Source of the DNA: a bacterium
GTDB lineage: Bacteria; Sysuimicrobiota; Sysuimicrobiia; Sysuimicrobiales; Segetimicrobiaceae
Reading direction: 5' to 3'
DNA length: 53,840 bases
Assembly (NCBI GenBank): GCA_035945995.1
Contig: DASYZR010000163.1
Location: 1-53,840, forward strand
Part shown: piece by piece, positions 31,932-39,188 of the stretch
How positions within the stretch are numbered: the first letter of the stretch is position 1
How the letters are laid out: each line of letters starts with the position of its first letter
Position numbers and translations under genes: made by a program
The notes under the pieces: model-generated
Told to the model about the DNA's origin: nothing
Seen by the model: the letters and a program-made list of their open reading frames with translations, nothing else
Databases searched by the model: none

Positions 31932-32713
31932 ACCCGGGGATCCGTGCCGGCCCGCGGCCGCCTCGCCCGTACCGGAGCGCCGGGGCGCGCGGCCGGGCGG
32001 GGCGAGTCGACGTCCCCTGCGGTGGGACTTACCCGGGCGGCGAAGTAGGAGACGTGCTCCTGCATCAGGCGCCTCGCCCGCTCGCCGTCCCGCGCGCGGA
32101 TCGCTTCGAGAATGCGTTGATGATCGTCGACGGCGCGCTCCGCCATGTCGTCGGCCGGCAGCAGCGCGGCGAGGGCTTCGTGGAACAGCGCCCGGAACGA
32201 GTTGACGGTGAAGAACAGCACGGGATTCTTCGCCGCCTCCGCCAGCGCCAGGTGGAACGCTACGCTGGTGGGGATGAAGTAGCGGTCGCCGGCCGCGCGG
32301 CCGGCGCGGGCCGCGGCGATCGCCTCCTCCATGGCCCGCAGATCTTCGGCGGTCGCGCGCCGCGCGGCGATGTCGGCCACGTGGGGCTCGACGAGGATCC
32401 GGGCCTCGACGAGATGTCGCAGCGTCGCCTGCTTGAGCCGGAGCATGTTGGCGAGGGATTCGCTCACCGGCAGGGTGCTCGGCCGGGCGACGAAGGCGCC
32501 GCCGCGCGCGCCGACTTTGATGTTGATCAGCCCCTGCGATTCGAGCACGCGCAGTCCGTCCCGGACAGTGATCCGGCTGACCTGGAACTGCCCGGCCAGG
32601 TCCTTCTCGGACGGCAGCGCGTCGGTGGGCTTGAGGTGGCCGTCGAAGATCAGGTCCTTGATCTGGCGGATGATCCCGTCGGACGCCCGGGTCGCGCGGA
32701 CAGGCTGAAACAT
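31928..32713 (-). CDS. GntR-family regulator (FCD domain)
   Basis: 261 residues from ATG 32713, chosen for GGAGG eight bases upstream. Residues about 10-75 form the winged helix: IIRQIKDLIFDGHLKPTDALPSEKDLAGQFQVSR then TVRDGLRVLESQGLI. Residues about 90-230 are an all-helical FCD ligand domain with the metal-binding pattern AFHLALAEAAKNPVL and EHVSYFAAR. FCD regulators usually repress and are released by an organic acid. As first gene of the 32713-23519 operon, with a palindrome just upstream, it likely controls its own operon. An arginine/proline-rich tail follows the FCD domain. Confidence 0.9.
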   Translation of the reverse strand: MFQPVRATRASDGIIRQIKDLIFDGHLKPTDALPSEKDLAGQFQVSRITVRDGLRVLESQGLINIKVGARGGAFVARPSTLPVSESLANMLRLKQATLRHLVEARILVEPHVADIAARRATAEDLRAMEEAIAAARAGRAAGDRYFIPTSVAFHLALAEAAKNPVLFFTVNSFRALFHEALAALLPADDMAERAVDDHQRILEAIRARDGERARRLMQEHVSYFAARVSPTAGDVDSPRPAARPGAPVRARRPRAGTDPRV

Positions 32714-32745
32714 CGAACGCCCCTCCGGTGAGCACGGCACGAAAT

Positions 32746-32760
32746 GTATGATATTTATAC
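32746..32760 (-). promoter_or_regulatory. Candidate GntR operator
   Basis: GTATGATATTTATAC, with perfect arms GTAT and ATAC around 7 bases, lies about 33 bases before the regulator gene and is the only AT-rich spot in this gap. FCD-type GntR proteins typically bind short palindromes of this kind near their own promoter. Confidence 0.45.
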
Positions 32761-32824
32761 GTTTCGCCGGCCGACACCTGCCGGCCGCGGCCCGGCGGGG
32801 ATCGATCCTTCCGGCGAACGCCGG

Positions 32825-34303
32825 CTAGTGGAACACGAGGCTCTTGACGACCACCGGGACGACGTTCTGTTCGAGCATGAGGCTGCCGATGTCCACGTAG
32901 TCGAATTCGCGCAGCGCGATCTGGTCGATGCACACGAGCGGTCCGCGGACGCCGTACTCCTCCCTGAGCGTCCCGCCAATGAGGCCGGCCACGTCGGCGT
33001 CGATCACGAGCAGCAGCGGGCGGCCCGACGCCACCGTCTCCGGCAGCGCGTCCACGATCCCGCCGCACAGCGCGGCCAGCGCGGGATACTGCGGTCCGTG
33101 GTGCCAGTGGATCGCGAGCGCGAACCGGTCCTGCCCGTCCGTCAGGTCCAGCCGCCGCAGCCCCCGGCGCACCGCGTCGGCGACACGGTCGGGCGAGGGG
33201 CGGTCCAGGCCGCGGACGGCCGCGACGGGGACGTTCCGCACCGGCAGCAGGCCCGCGTCCGACAGAAAGATCGTGTTGCCGCTCACCTGCACGGTGTACT
33301 GGGAGGCGCCGATGCAGGTCGCGCGAATGCGTTCCCGCGGCTCCAGGACCACGCGGCCCCGGCAGCGCGCGAGAATCGCGCGGGCCAGCCGCGGCCCGAG
33401 GTCGCCGAACTCCGCGGCCTCGCACCCGTAGATGTACTCCGCGACGCCCCCGGAGAACACGAGATGCGTGAACGGGCCGGGGGTCCCGAGGCGCTCCGTG
33501 ATCCACAGACCGTCGTCGCCGTTCGTGGGCGCCCGTCCGTCGATGACGCGGACGACGAGATCGGCCATGCGGTTCGCGACCGCGTCCAGGAGCTCGGCCG
33601 GCGGGCGGCGGCCGACGGCCGCGTCCCCGCCGGCCTCGTCGGCAAACGCGCGTCCGCGCGCCTCGACGCGCTGCAGCACGCCGTCCGGCCCCCAGGCGAG
33701 CAGACGCGCGCCAGCGTGGATCGCCGCCGTTTCCTGGACGGCGCCCTTCCGGCAGACCGCGAACTTCGTGGTCCCGCCGCCGATGTCCACGTTGAGGACG
33801 GTCGGGTGCTGCGGTTCCCGGGACATCGCGGCGGCGCCCGAGCCGTGCGCCGCGAGCAGGCTCTCGAGATGCGGCCCGGCCGTGGCGCACACGAACTTCC
33901 CGGCGTCCGCCGAAAACAGCTGAATGATCGGCGCCGCGTTGTCCTTCATCGCGGCTTCGCCGGTGGTGATGACCGCCCCCGAATCGATGTCCGACCGGGC
34001 CAGGCCGGCCTCCCGGTACGCCTCGTCGAGAAACGCCGCGATGCGCGCGGTATCGATCTGAGACGGCGACGCATAGGGCGTCAGGATCACGCGGGAGCGG
34101 AAGGACACCTCCCGGTGCACGACCGTGTACTGGCTCGACAGATACCGCCCCTGGCGCGTCAGGACGAGGTCGGAGAAGACGAGGTGCGACGTCGAGGAGC
34201 CGATGTCGATGCCCGCGCTGCGCAGGCGGATGTGCTCGCCGACGTAGACCGCCGGGTCGGCGTCGCCGCCGAGATGGATGTGCTCATTGTCGTCTTCGTG
34301 CAT
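32825..34303 (-). CDS. EutA-like reactivase (ethanolamine ammonia-lyase reactivating factor family)
   Basis: 492 residues from ATG 34303. Actin-like ATPase fold: GIDIGSSTSHLVFSDLVL near residue 30 as phosphate loop 1, VLNVDIGGGTTKFAVC as phosphate loop 2, and HLVFSGGVAEYIYG as the adenosine motif. Sequence and order match EutA, which uses ATP to release damaged B12 from ethanolamine ammonia-lyase. No EutB/EutC or other B12 enzyme is seen in the window, so it is an orphan. A MutL-like reactivase for another B12 mutase is an alternative. It follows the bicupin gene by 7 bases, so the two are cotranscribed. Confidence 0.7.
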   Translation of the reverse strand: MHEDDNEHIHLGGDADPAVYVGEHIRLRSAGIDIGSSTSHLVFSDLVLTRQGRYLSSQYTVVHREVSFRSRVILTPYASPSQIDTARIAAFLDEAYREAGLARSDIDSGAVITTGEAAMKDNAAPIIQLFSADAGKFVCATAGPHLESLLAAHGSGAAAMSREPQHPTVLNVDIGGGTTKFAVCRKGAVQETAAIHAGARLLAWGPDGVLQRVEARGRAFADEAGGDAAVGRRPPAELLDAVANRMADLVVRVIDGRAPTNGDDGLWITERLGTPGPFTHLVFSGGVAEYIYGCEAAEFGDLGPRLARAILARCRGRVVLEPRERIRATCIGASQYTVQVSGNTIFLSDAGLLPVRNVPVAAVRGLDRPSPDRVADAVRRGLRRLDLTDGQDRFALAIHWHHGPQYPALAALCGGIVDALPETVASGRPLLLVIDADVAGLIGGTLREEYGVRGPLVCIDQIALREFDYVDIGSLMLEQNVVPVVVKSLVFH

Positions 34304-34310
34304 CCCCCCG

Positions 34311-35411
34311 CTACACCCGCACCGAAAACGCGTCCATCCGCACGGGGACCCCGCGCGCCGCGCACCGCTCCGCGAACAGGCGATGGATCCGCGGATCCTG
34401 ATCCTCGTACTCGATCTGGTTGCCGCCGTCCTTCTTGCTTTTGTCCACGCCCTGAATGTCGAGGTAGCGGGCCACCTTCCACTTGGCGCCGCCCCAGCGG
34501 ATCGCGAGGTAGCGCGCCGGCCGTGGCCCGGTGTTGAAGTGCTGGTGCCACCACATGCCCGGCGGCACAAACATCGTGCCCGGGTGCCAGGGGATGTCGG
34601 TCATGTCCGGGGCCCCGTCCGGCCACATCACCGAGAACCCCTCGCCTTCGAGGAGGATCACGTGGGCGCCGGGGCCGTGCCGGTGCGCCTTCTTGTACGT
34701 GCCGACCGGAAACTCCGAGATGTGCGCGCACAGGGTGTTGTTGGCGAACTCGAACATCACGTTCTTGCCGCCGGCGCCTCGCTCCGCCCACTCGTGCAGC
34801 TGGAAGCGGTTCACGTCGGCGACAAAGTTGGTGTCCCAGACGCGGCCCGGGTACAGGGTGCCTTCCCCCCCGAAGTAGCCGGCCCGTCCGTCGAAGCGGT
34901 CGAGGAAGTCGAACGGGCAGTTGAAGAGGAAGTCGGTGTTGTGCAGGAGGTTCATCATCATTGGCGCGGTCGTCACGCCGAGGAGCCGCGCCCGGTCCCG
35001 GCCCGAGCCGTTGTGGAGCCGGTGCGAGCAGTTGAGCGGAATCGAGAAGAGGCTGCCGGCCTGCCACTCGAACGACTGCTTCGCGCCGCCGTCGTTCCAG
35101 ACTTCACAGCCGCCGCGGCCGTCCACGACGTAGTAGAATTCTTCGAACACGTGCCGCTCGGTCGCCGTACCCTTCCCGGGCGCGAGTTCGACGATATAGG
35201 CGTTGTTCGTATCCTCGGTGCCGGCCAGCCGGAGATAGGCGCCGCGGGCCTCGAGCCGCGGCCACGGCGCGACCGCGACTTCCCGGAGATCCGGGACCGC
35301 GTAGCCCGCGACGACGGGGACGCCCTCGGATTCGAGCCACCGCTCGTACGCGCTCTTGCGCCATTCCTGCGGCAGCCGGTCTTCTTGAGCGATCCGCGCT
35401 TCACCAGCCAT
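34311..35411 (-). CDS. Bicupin protein
   Basis: 366 residues from the second of two near ATGs (35411), with GGGAGGGG properly spaced. Two cupin barrels: the first around residues 70-145 (ERHVFEEFYYVVDGRGG, candidate ligands H87, E91, H130) and the second around 225-305 (KKAHRHGPGAHVILLEGEG and WWHQHFNTGP, candidates H243, H245, H250, H289). This layout occurs in ring-cleavage dioxygenases such as gentisate 1,2-dioxygenase and in isomerases, but no closer match is evident. Its operon partner is the EutA-like gene; across the divergent gap lies a UbiD gene. Possible role: Fe(II) or Mn dioxygenase of the same catabolic locus. Confidence 0.75.
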   Translation of the reverse strand: MAGEARIAQEDRLPQEWRKSAYERWLESEGVPVVAGYAVPDLREVAVAPWPRLEARGAYLRLAGTEDTNNAYIVELAPGKGTATERHVFEEFYYVVDGRGGCEVWNDGGAKQSFEWQAGSLFSIPLNCSHRLHNGSGRDRARLLGVTTAPMMMNLLHNTDFLFNCPFDFLDRFDGRAGYFGGEGTLYPGRVWDTNFVADVNRFQLHEWAERGAGGKNVMFEFANNTLCAHISEFPVGTYKKAHRHGPGAHVILLEGEGFSVMWPDGAPDMTDIPWHPGTMFVPPGMWWHQHFNTGPRPARYLAIRWGGAKWKVARYLDIQGVDKSKKDGGNQIEYEDQDPRIHRLFAERCAARGVPVRMDAFSVRV

Positions 35412-35539
35412 CGCCATCCCCTCCCGAATGCTGCAGCGGTTCGTGCCGACGTGCCCATCATACCATCCCGCCAAGCAGGGAATCGCGGCATGAACGTGAA
35501 CCCGTGGCATCGTACGCAGCTGCAGGTGGGAGGATGGCG

Positions 35540-37018
35540 ATGAGCCAAACGATCGCCCACGGCCGGCGGACGGGGCCGTACACCGATCTCCGCGACTGGC
35601 TTCGGGCCGTCGACGAGATGGGCGAGCTGCGCCGCGTGGACGGGGCCTCGTGGGAAGAGGACATCGGCCGCGTGGCGGAGATGCTGCACCACACGGAAGA
35701 ATCACCGGCCGCGCTGTTCGACGCCGTGCCCGGCTACCCGCGCGGCTACCGGGTGCTCGTGAATCCGCTCGGCGCGCGCCGCCGGCTGGCGTTCACGCTG
35801 GGGATGGATCCCCAGATCGGCGCCTTCGACTTGATCGACGCGTGGGAGCAGCGGCTCAATCGCATCGATCCGGTGCCGGTCAAGGAAGTGCCGGACGGGC
35901 CGGTGCTCGAGAACGTCCTCGAGGGCGACGCGATCGACCTGTACAAGTTCCCGACGCCGAAGTGGCACGATCAGGACGGGGGGCGGTATATCGGGACCGC
36001 GGTGGCCGACGTGACGCGCGACCCCGATTCGCAGTGGATCAACTTCGGCACCTACCGGGTGATGATCCACGACCGCAACCGCGCCGGGCTGTACATCTCG
36101 CCCGGAAAGCACGGCCGCCTGCACCGCGACAAGTACTTCAGCCGCGGCGAGGCGATGCCGGTGCTGGCGATCGTCGGCATGGACCCGATCCTCTTCCTGG
36201 CGAGTTGTCTCGAGATCCCGCTCGGCGTGAGCGAGTACGAGTGGGCGGGGGCGGTGAAGGGCGGCCCGGTGGAGGTCATCCGCGGGCGGCACACCGGGCT
36301 CCCGCTGCCGGCGCACGCGGAGATCGTCATCGAGGGATTCGTGCACCCGAACGCGCGGCTCATGGAGGGGCCCTTCGGCGAGTGGACCGGCTACTACGCG
36401 AGCGGCAGCCGCGAGGAGCCGGTCATCGACGTGAAGGCGATCTACCACCGGAACGACCCCATCCTCATGGGGTGCCCGCCCGAGAAGCCGCCGTACGAGG
36501 CGCACCATTTCCGGAAATATCTCCGGTCCGGGTTGCTGCGCAAGGCGCTCAAAGATGCCGGCGTCCCCGGCATCACCGGCGTGTACTGCCATCCGGTCGG
36601 CGGCTGCCGGCTCCTGTACATCGTCGCCATCAAGCAGATGTACCCGGGCCACGCCCGGCAGGCCGGACTGCTCGCCTCGCAGGTGCGCGCGGGCGCCTAC
36701 CTCAACCGCATGGTGGTCGTGGTCGACGAGGACATCGACATCACCGACCTCAACGACGTGATGTGGGCCGTGCTGACGCGGGCGGACCCGGACGGCGATT
36801 ACGAAATCATCCGCCGGTGCTGGAGCGGGCCGCTCGATCCCGCGATTCACCCGGATCACAAGGGCTTCAATTCCCGGGTCATCATCGACGCGACGCGGCC
36901 GTGGGAGTGGAAGGAGCGGTTTCCGGTTCCCATCGGGCCGGACCCCGAATACAAGCGGCAGACGCGCGAGCGGTGGGGGTGGCTCCTGCGGGGGGACGGG
37001 CCGCCCGCCGCGCCCTGA
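35540..37018 (+). CDS. UbiD-family prenylated-FMN decarboxylase (second copy)
   Basis: 492 residues from ATG 35540, with GGGAGG upstream and properly spaced for the second of two ATGs. Reads TDLRDWLRAVDEMGELRRV, then DPDSQWINFGTYRVM and the active-site stretch EGPFGEWTGYYASGSREEPV with two conserved Glu. This loop fits classical UbiD/FdcA better than the copy at 27843. Needs prenylated FMN from UbiX (not in the window). Family reactions are reversible decarboxylation of aromatic or unsaturated acids. It is divergent from the bicupin-EutA pair and convergent with a class II aldolase. Confidence 0.9.
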   Translation: MSQTIAHGRRTGPYTDLRDWLRAVDEMGELRRVDGASWEEDIGRVAEMLHHTEESPAALFDAVPGYPRGYRVLVNPLGARRRLAFTLGMDPQIGAFDLIDAWEQRLNRIDPVPVKEVPDGPVLENVLEGDAIDLYKFPTPKWHDQDGGRYIGTAVADVTRDPDSQWINFGTYRVMIHDRNRAGLYISPGKHGRLHRDKYFSRGEAMPVLAIVGMDPILFLASCLEIPLGVSEYEWAGAVKGGPVEVIRGRHTGLPLPAHAEIVIEGFVHPNARLMEGPFGEWTGYYASGSREEPVIDVKAIYHRNDPILMGCPPEKPPYEAHHFRKYLRSGLLRKALKDAGVPGITGVYCHPVGGCRLLYIVAIKQMYPGHARQAGLLASQVRAGAYLNRMVVVVDEDIDITDLNDVMWAVLTRADPDGDYEIIRRCWSGPLDPAIHPDHKGFNSRVIIDATRPWEWKERFPVPIGPDPEYKRQTRERWGWLLRGDGPPAAP

Positions 37019-37035
37019 GGCCGGCGGCGCCTCCC

Positions 37036-37740
37036 TTAGAGGATCCCTTCCCGCCGGCTCTTGGCGACGTAGTGGTCCCAGGTCTTCAAGACGATCGGCC
37101 GGTGCCAGAGGCTCTCCCGGACCCGGCGGACGACCTCGTCGGGGAACGGCCGCGGGGTGCCGAGCGCGGACGCCAGGAGTTGCTGCTTCGCATTTTCCTC
37201 CAGCCAGATCGCGGTCGTGAAGCACGTTTCGATGTCGTCGGCGACCACGACGGCACCGTGGCCGCGCAAGAGTGCCGCACGGCCGGATCCCAATACGCGC
37301 GCCACCGCATCGGCGTCCTCGTTCGTGCGAATGAGGTCCGGGTCGTCATATACGGGCAGGCCCTGCGTCGGAAAGATGGCGCCCAACTGAAACACCGGGA
37401 CGAGCGGCCGATCGGCAACGGTGAACGCGGTCGCGACGGCCGGATGGAGATGGGCGACGCACTGCACGTCCGGACGCGCCGCGTAGATGCGCGTGTGAAT
37501 CGGCGTCTCGATCGGCGGTTCCCCGTCTCCCCCGGCGGGCCGGCCGTCGAGATCGACGGTCACGATGTCCTCCGGCCCCACGGTGCTGCGGCCCGCCCGG
37601 CGGCTGTTGATCAACAGATGATTCGTTCCGGACAGCCGCGCGCTCAGATGCCCGTTCATGTCCATGAGCCCTTCCGCGGCCAGCAGCCGGATCGCGGTGA
37701 CGAGAGTGCTCTTGAGCGTGTGAGGATCGGCGTCGGACAC
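37036..37740 (-). CDS. Class II aldolase/adducin-family protein
   Basis: 234 residues from GTG 37740. Family landmarks: LLAAEGLMDMNGHLSAR near the N-terminus, a substrate loop INSRRAGRSTVGPEDIV, the metal pair CVAHLHPAVATAF and LLRGHGAVV with the third His. Members include fuculose- and rhamnulose-phosphate aldolases, ribulose-5-phosphate epimerase and HCOMODA decarboxylase (aromatic catabolism). Given the neighbours (UbiD, cupins, CoA-transferases), a decarboxylase or aldolase on ring-derived acids is the most likely role. Confidence 0.85.
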   Translation of the reverse strand: MSDADPHTLKSTLVTAIRLLAAEGLMDMNGHLSARLSGTNHLLINSRRAGRSTVGPEDIVTVDLDGRPAGGDGEPPIETPIHTRIYAARPDVQCVAHLHPAVATAFTVADRPLVPVFQLGAIFPTQGLPVYDDPDLIRTNEDADAVARVLGSGRAALLRGHGAVVVADDIETCFTTAIWLEENAKQQLLASALGTPRPFPDEVVRRVRESLWHRPIVLKTWDHYVAKSRREGIL

Positions 37741-37917
37741 GGCGACCGGATTCGGCGGGTGCGAGACGTCCCCTGCGCCGCCGGCGCGACTCGCCGATCC
37801 CCGACCCTCCCGGGCCGGAGGAGGTCCGGGGCGGGGCCACGAACGCGGAGCGCGTCAACGGGTAGCTTCCGCGTCACGCCGTGAGCCGGGAGGAAAGCCA
37901 AATGGCGGGGGGTTCCG

Positions 37918-38349
37918 ATGCTGCGCTTCGTTGAGGAGGTCCGGACGGTTGTCGACGAAGGCGGCGGCGAAGAGGTCGTACCCGAGAAGGTGGCCGCGCT
38001 CCTGCGGTCGCTGCTCAACGAACCGGACGTGCTGGATCCCCGCTACACCAGGCCGAAGACCGGCAACTATGTACTGTATCCTATCTGGGTGGAGCCCGGC
38101 GGACGCTTTTCCATCGCATCGGCCGTCTGGGACGTGGGCCAAGTCACCCCCGTTCACGATCACGGCACGTGGGGAGTCATCGGCATCTATCGCGGCATAG
38201 AGCACGAGGTGCGCTATCGGTCCCAGCGGGACGGCGGCGCCATTCACGTCTACGGGGCCGACATCGGCGCCATCCGGCGCCACGTGTATGATCTCCAGAC
38301 GGGAGATGTGCGCACGTTCGTGTCCGGCTGGACGGCCGTCGAGGCCTAA
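37918..38349 (+). CDS. Cysteine dioxygenase type I-like protein with apparent internal deletion
   Basis: 143 residues from ATG 37918. It shows the N-terminal helical part and the cupin start TPVHDHGTWGVIGIYRG (H80, H82). After HEVRYRSQRDGG the sequence jumps to AIHVYGADIGAIRRHVYD. In family members as I recall them these segments are separated by about 45 residues that carry the third iron-ligand His (G-D-I-H-x-V). That ligand is missing here, so iron binding and cysteine (or 3-mercaptopropionate) oxidation look impaired. It may be a non-catalytic or decaying paralogue. It is divergent from the class II aldolase and 10 bases upstream of the MutM-like gene. Confidence 0.65.
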   Translation: MLRFVEEVRTVVDEGGGEEVVPEKVAALLRSLLNEPDVLDPRYTRPKTGNYVLYPIWVEPGGRFSIASAVWDVGQVTPVHDHGTWGVIGIYRGIEHEVRYRSQRDGGAIHVYGADIGAIRRHVYDLQTGDVRTFVSGWTAVEA

Positions 38350-38359
38350 AGACCGCGGG

Positions 38360-39148
38360 GTGCCGGAACTCCCGGACGTCGAGGCGCTCGCCCGCCGGCT
38401 CCGCCGGCGGATCCTGCGGTGGCGCATCACCCGCGTCGCGTTGCCTGACCCGTCGGTGGTCCGGTCTCCGCGCCCGTCCGTCTTCGGCCGGCGCCTGCGC
38501 GGCCGGAGCATCCGCGACGTCGGGCGCCGCGGCAAGTACTTCCTCGTCCACCTGAGCGGCGGCCTCGTCATCGTCGGGCACCTTCGGATGACGGGCGACA
38601 TCGCCGTGGTGCGGAGGACGGACCCCCTCCGGCCGCACACGCGCCTCATGATCGGGTTCGACGGCGACGAGCTTCGCTTCGTCGATCAGCGGCGGTTTGG
38701 GCACGTCGAGTTGGTCGGCGCCCGGGCGCTCGACACGGTCTCGGGGCTGCGGGGGCTCGGCGTGGAGCCGCTCGACCCCGCGTTCACGCCGGCGCGCCTG
38801 CGCGCCCTGCTCCGCGGGCGGCGCGGGGCGCTCAAGGCGCTCCTGCTGCGTCAAGACCTCATCGCCGGCATCGGCAACATCTTCGCCGACGAGATCCTCT
38901 ATCAGGCGCGCCTCCATCCGGCGCGGCAGATTCGCACGCTGCGGCCGCTCGAGATTGGGGCGTTCTACCGGTCGATCCGGCGCGTCCTGCGGCGGGCCGT
39001 GCGCGCGCTGTCACGCCGCCGCGGTGCCGAGGGGACGCTGCTGGCGGTTCGGGCGCCGGGGGGTGTCTGCCCCCGGTGCGGGGGTCCGTTGCGCGTCGCC
39101 CGGATCGCGGGACGGACTACGTACTTTTGTCCGCGCTGCCAGCGTTGA
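38360..39148 (+). CDS. mutM: Formamidopyrimidine-DNA glycosylase / endonuclease VIII family
   Basis: 262 residues from GTG 38360. After the start comes P2-E3 (PELPDVEALAR), the N-terminal proline nucleophile with catalytic Glu. K59 in GRRGKYFLVHL, the H2TH segment ALLLRQDLIAGIGNIFADEIL, and a C-terminal zinc finger with C237, C240, C257 and C260 complete the set. Bifunctional base-excision repair enzyme removing oxidised purines (Fpg) or pyrimidines (Nei). The family match is firm; Fpg or Nei specificity is not decided by sequence alone, so the symbol is provisional. Confidence 0.9.
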   Translation: MPELPDVEALARRLRRRILRWRITRVALPDPSVVRSPRPSVFGRRLRGRSIRDVGRRGKYFLVHLSGGLVIVGHLRMTGDIAVVRRTDPLRPHTRLMIGFDGDELRFVDQRRFGHVELVGARALDTVSGLRGLGVEPLDPAFTPARLRALLRGRRGALKALLLRQDLIAGIGNIFADEILYQARLHPARQIRTLRPLEIGAFYRSIRRVLRRAVRALSRRRGAEGTLLAVRAPGGVCPRCGGPLRVARIAGRTTYFCPRCQR

Positions 39149-39188
39149 GAGGGACCGTCATTCGCAGAGAATTTTGTCGGTCCACTCG

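Noticed and set aside
39149-39188. GGACCG...CGGTCC as a bidirectional terminator between mutM and acnA
   Set aside because: Only a 6-bp stem with a 20-nt loop and no T-run; too weak to call.
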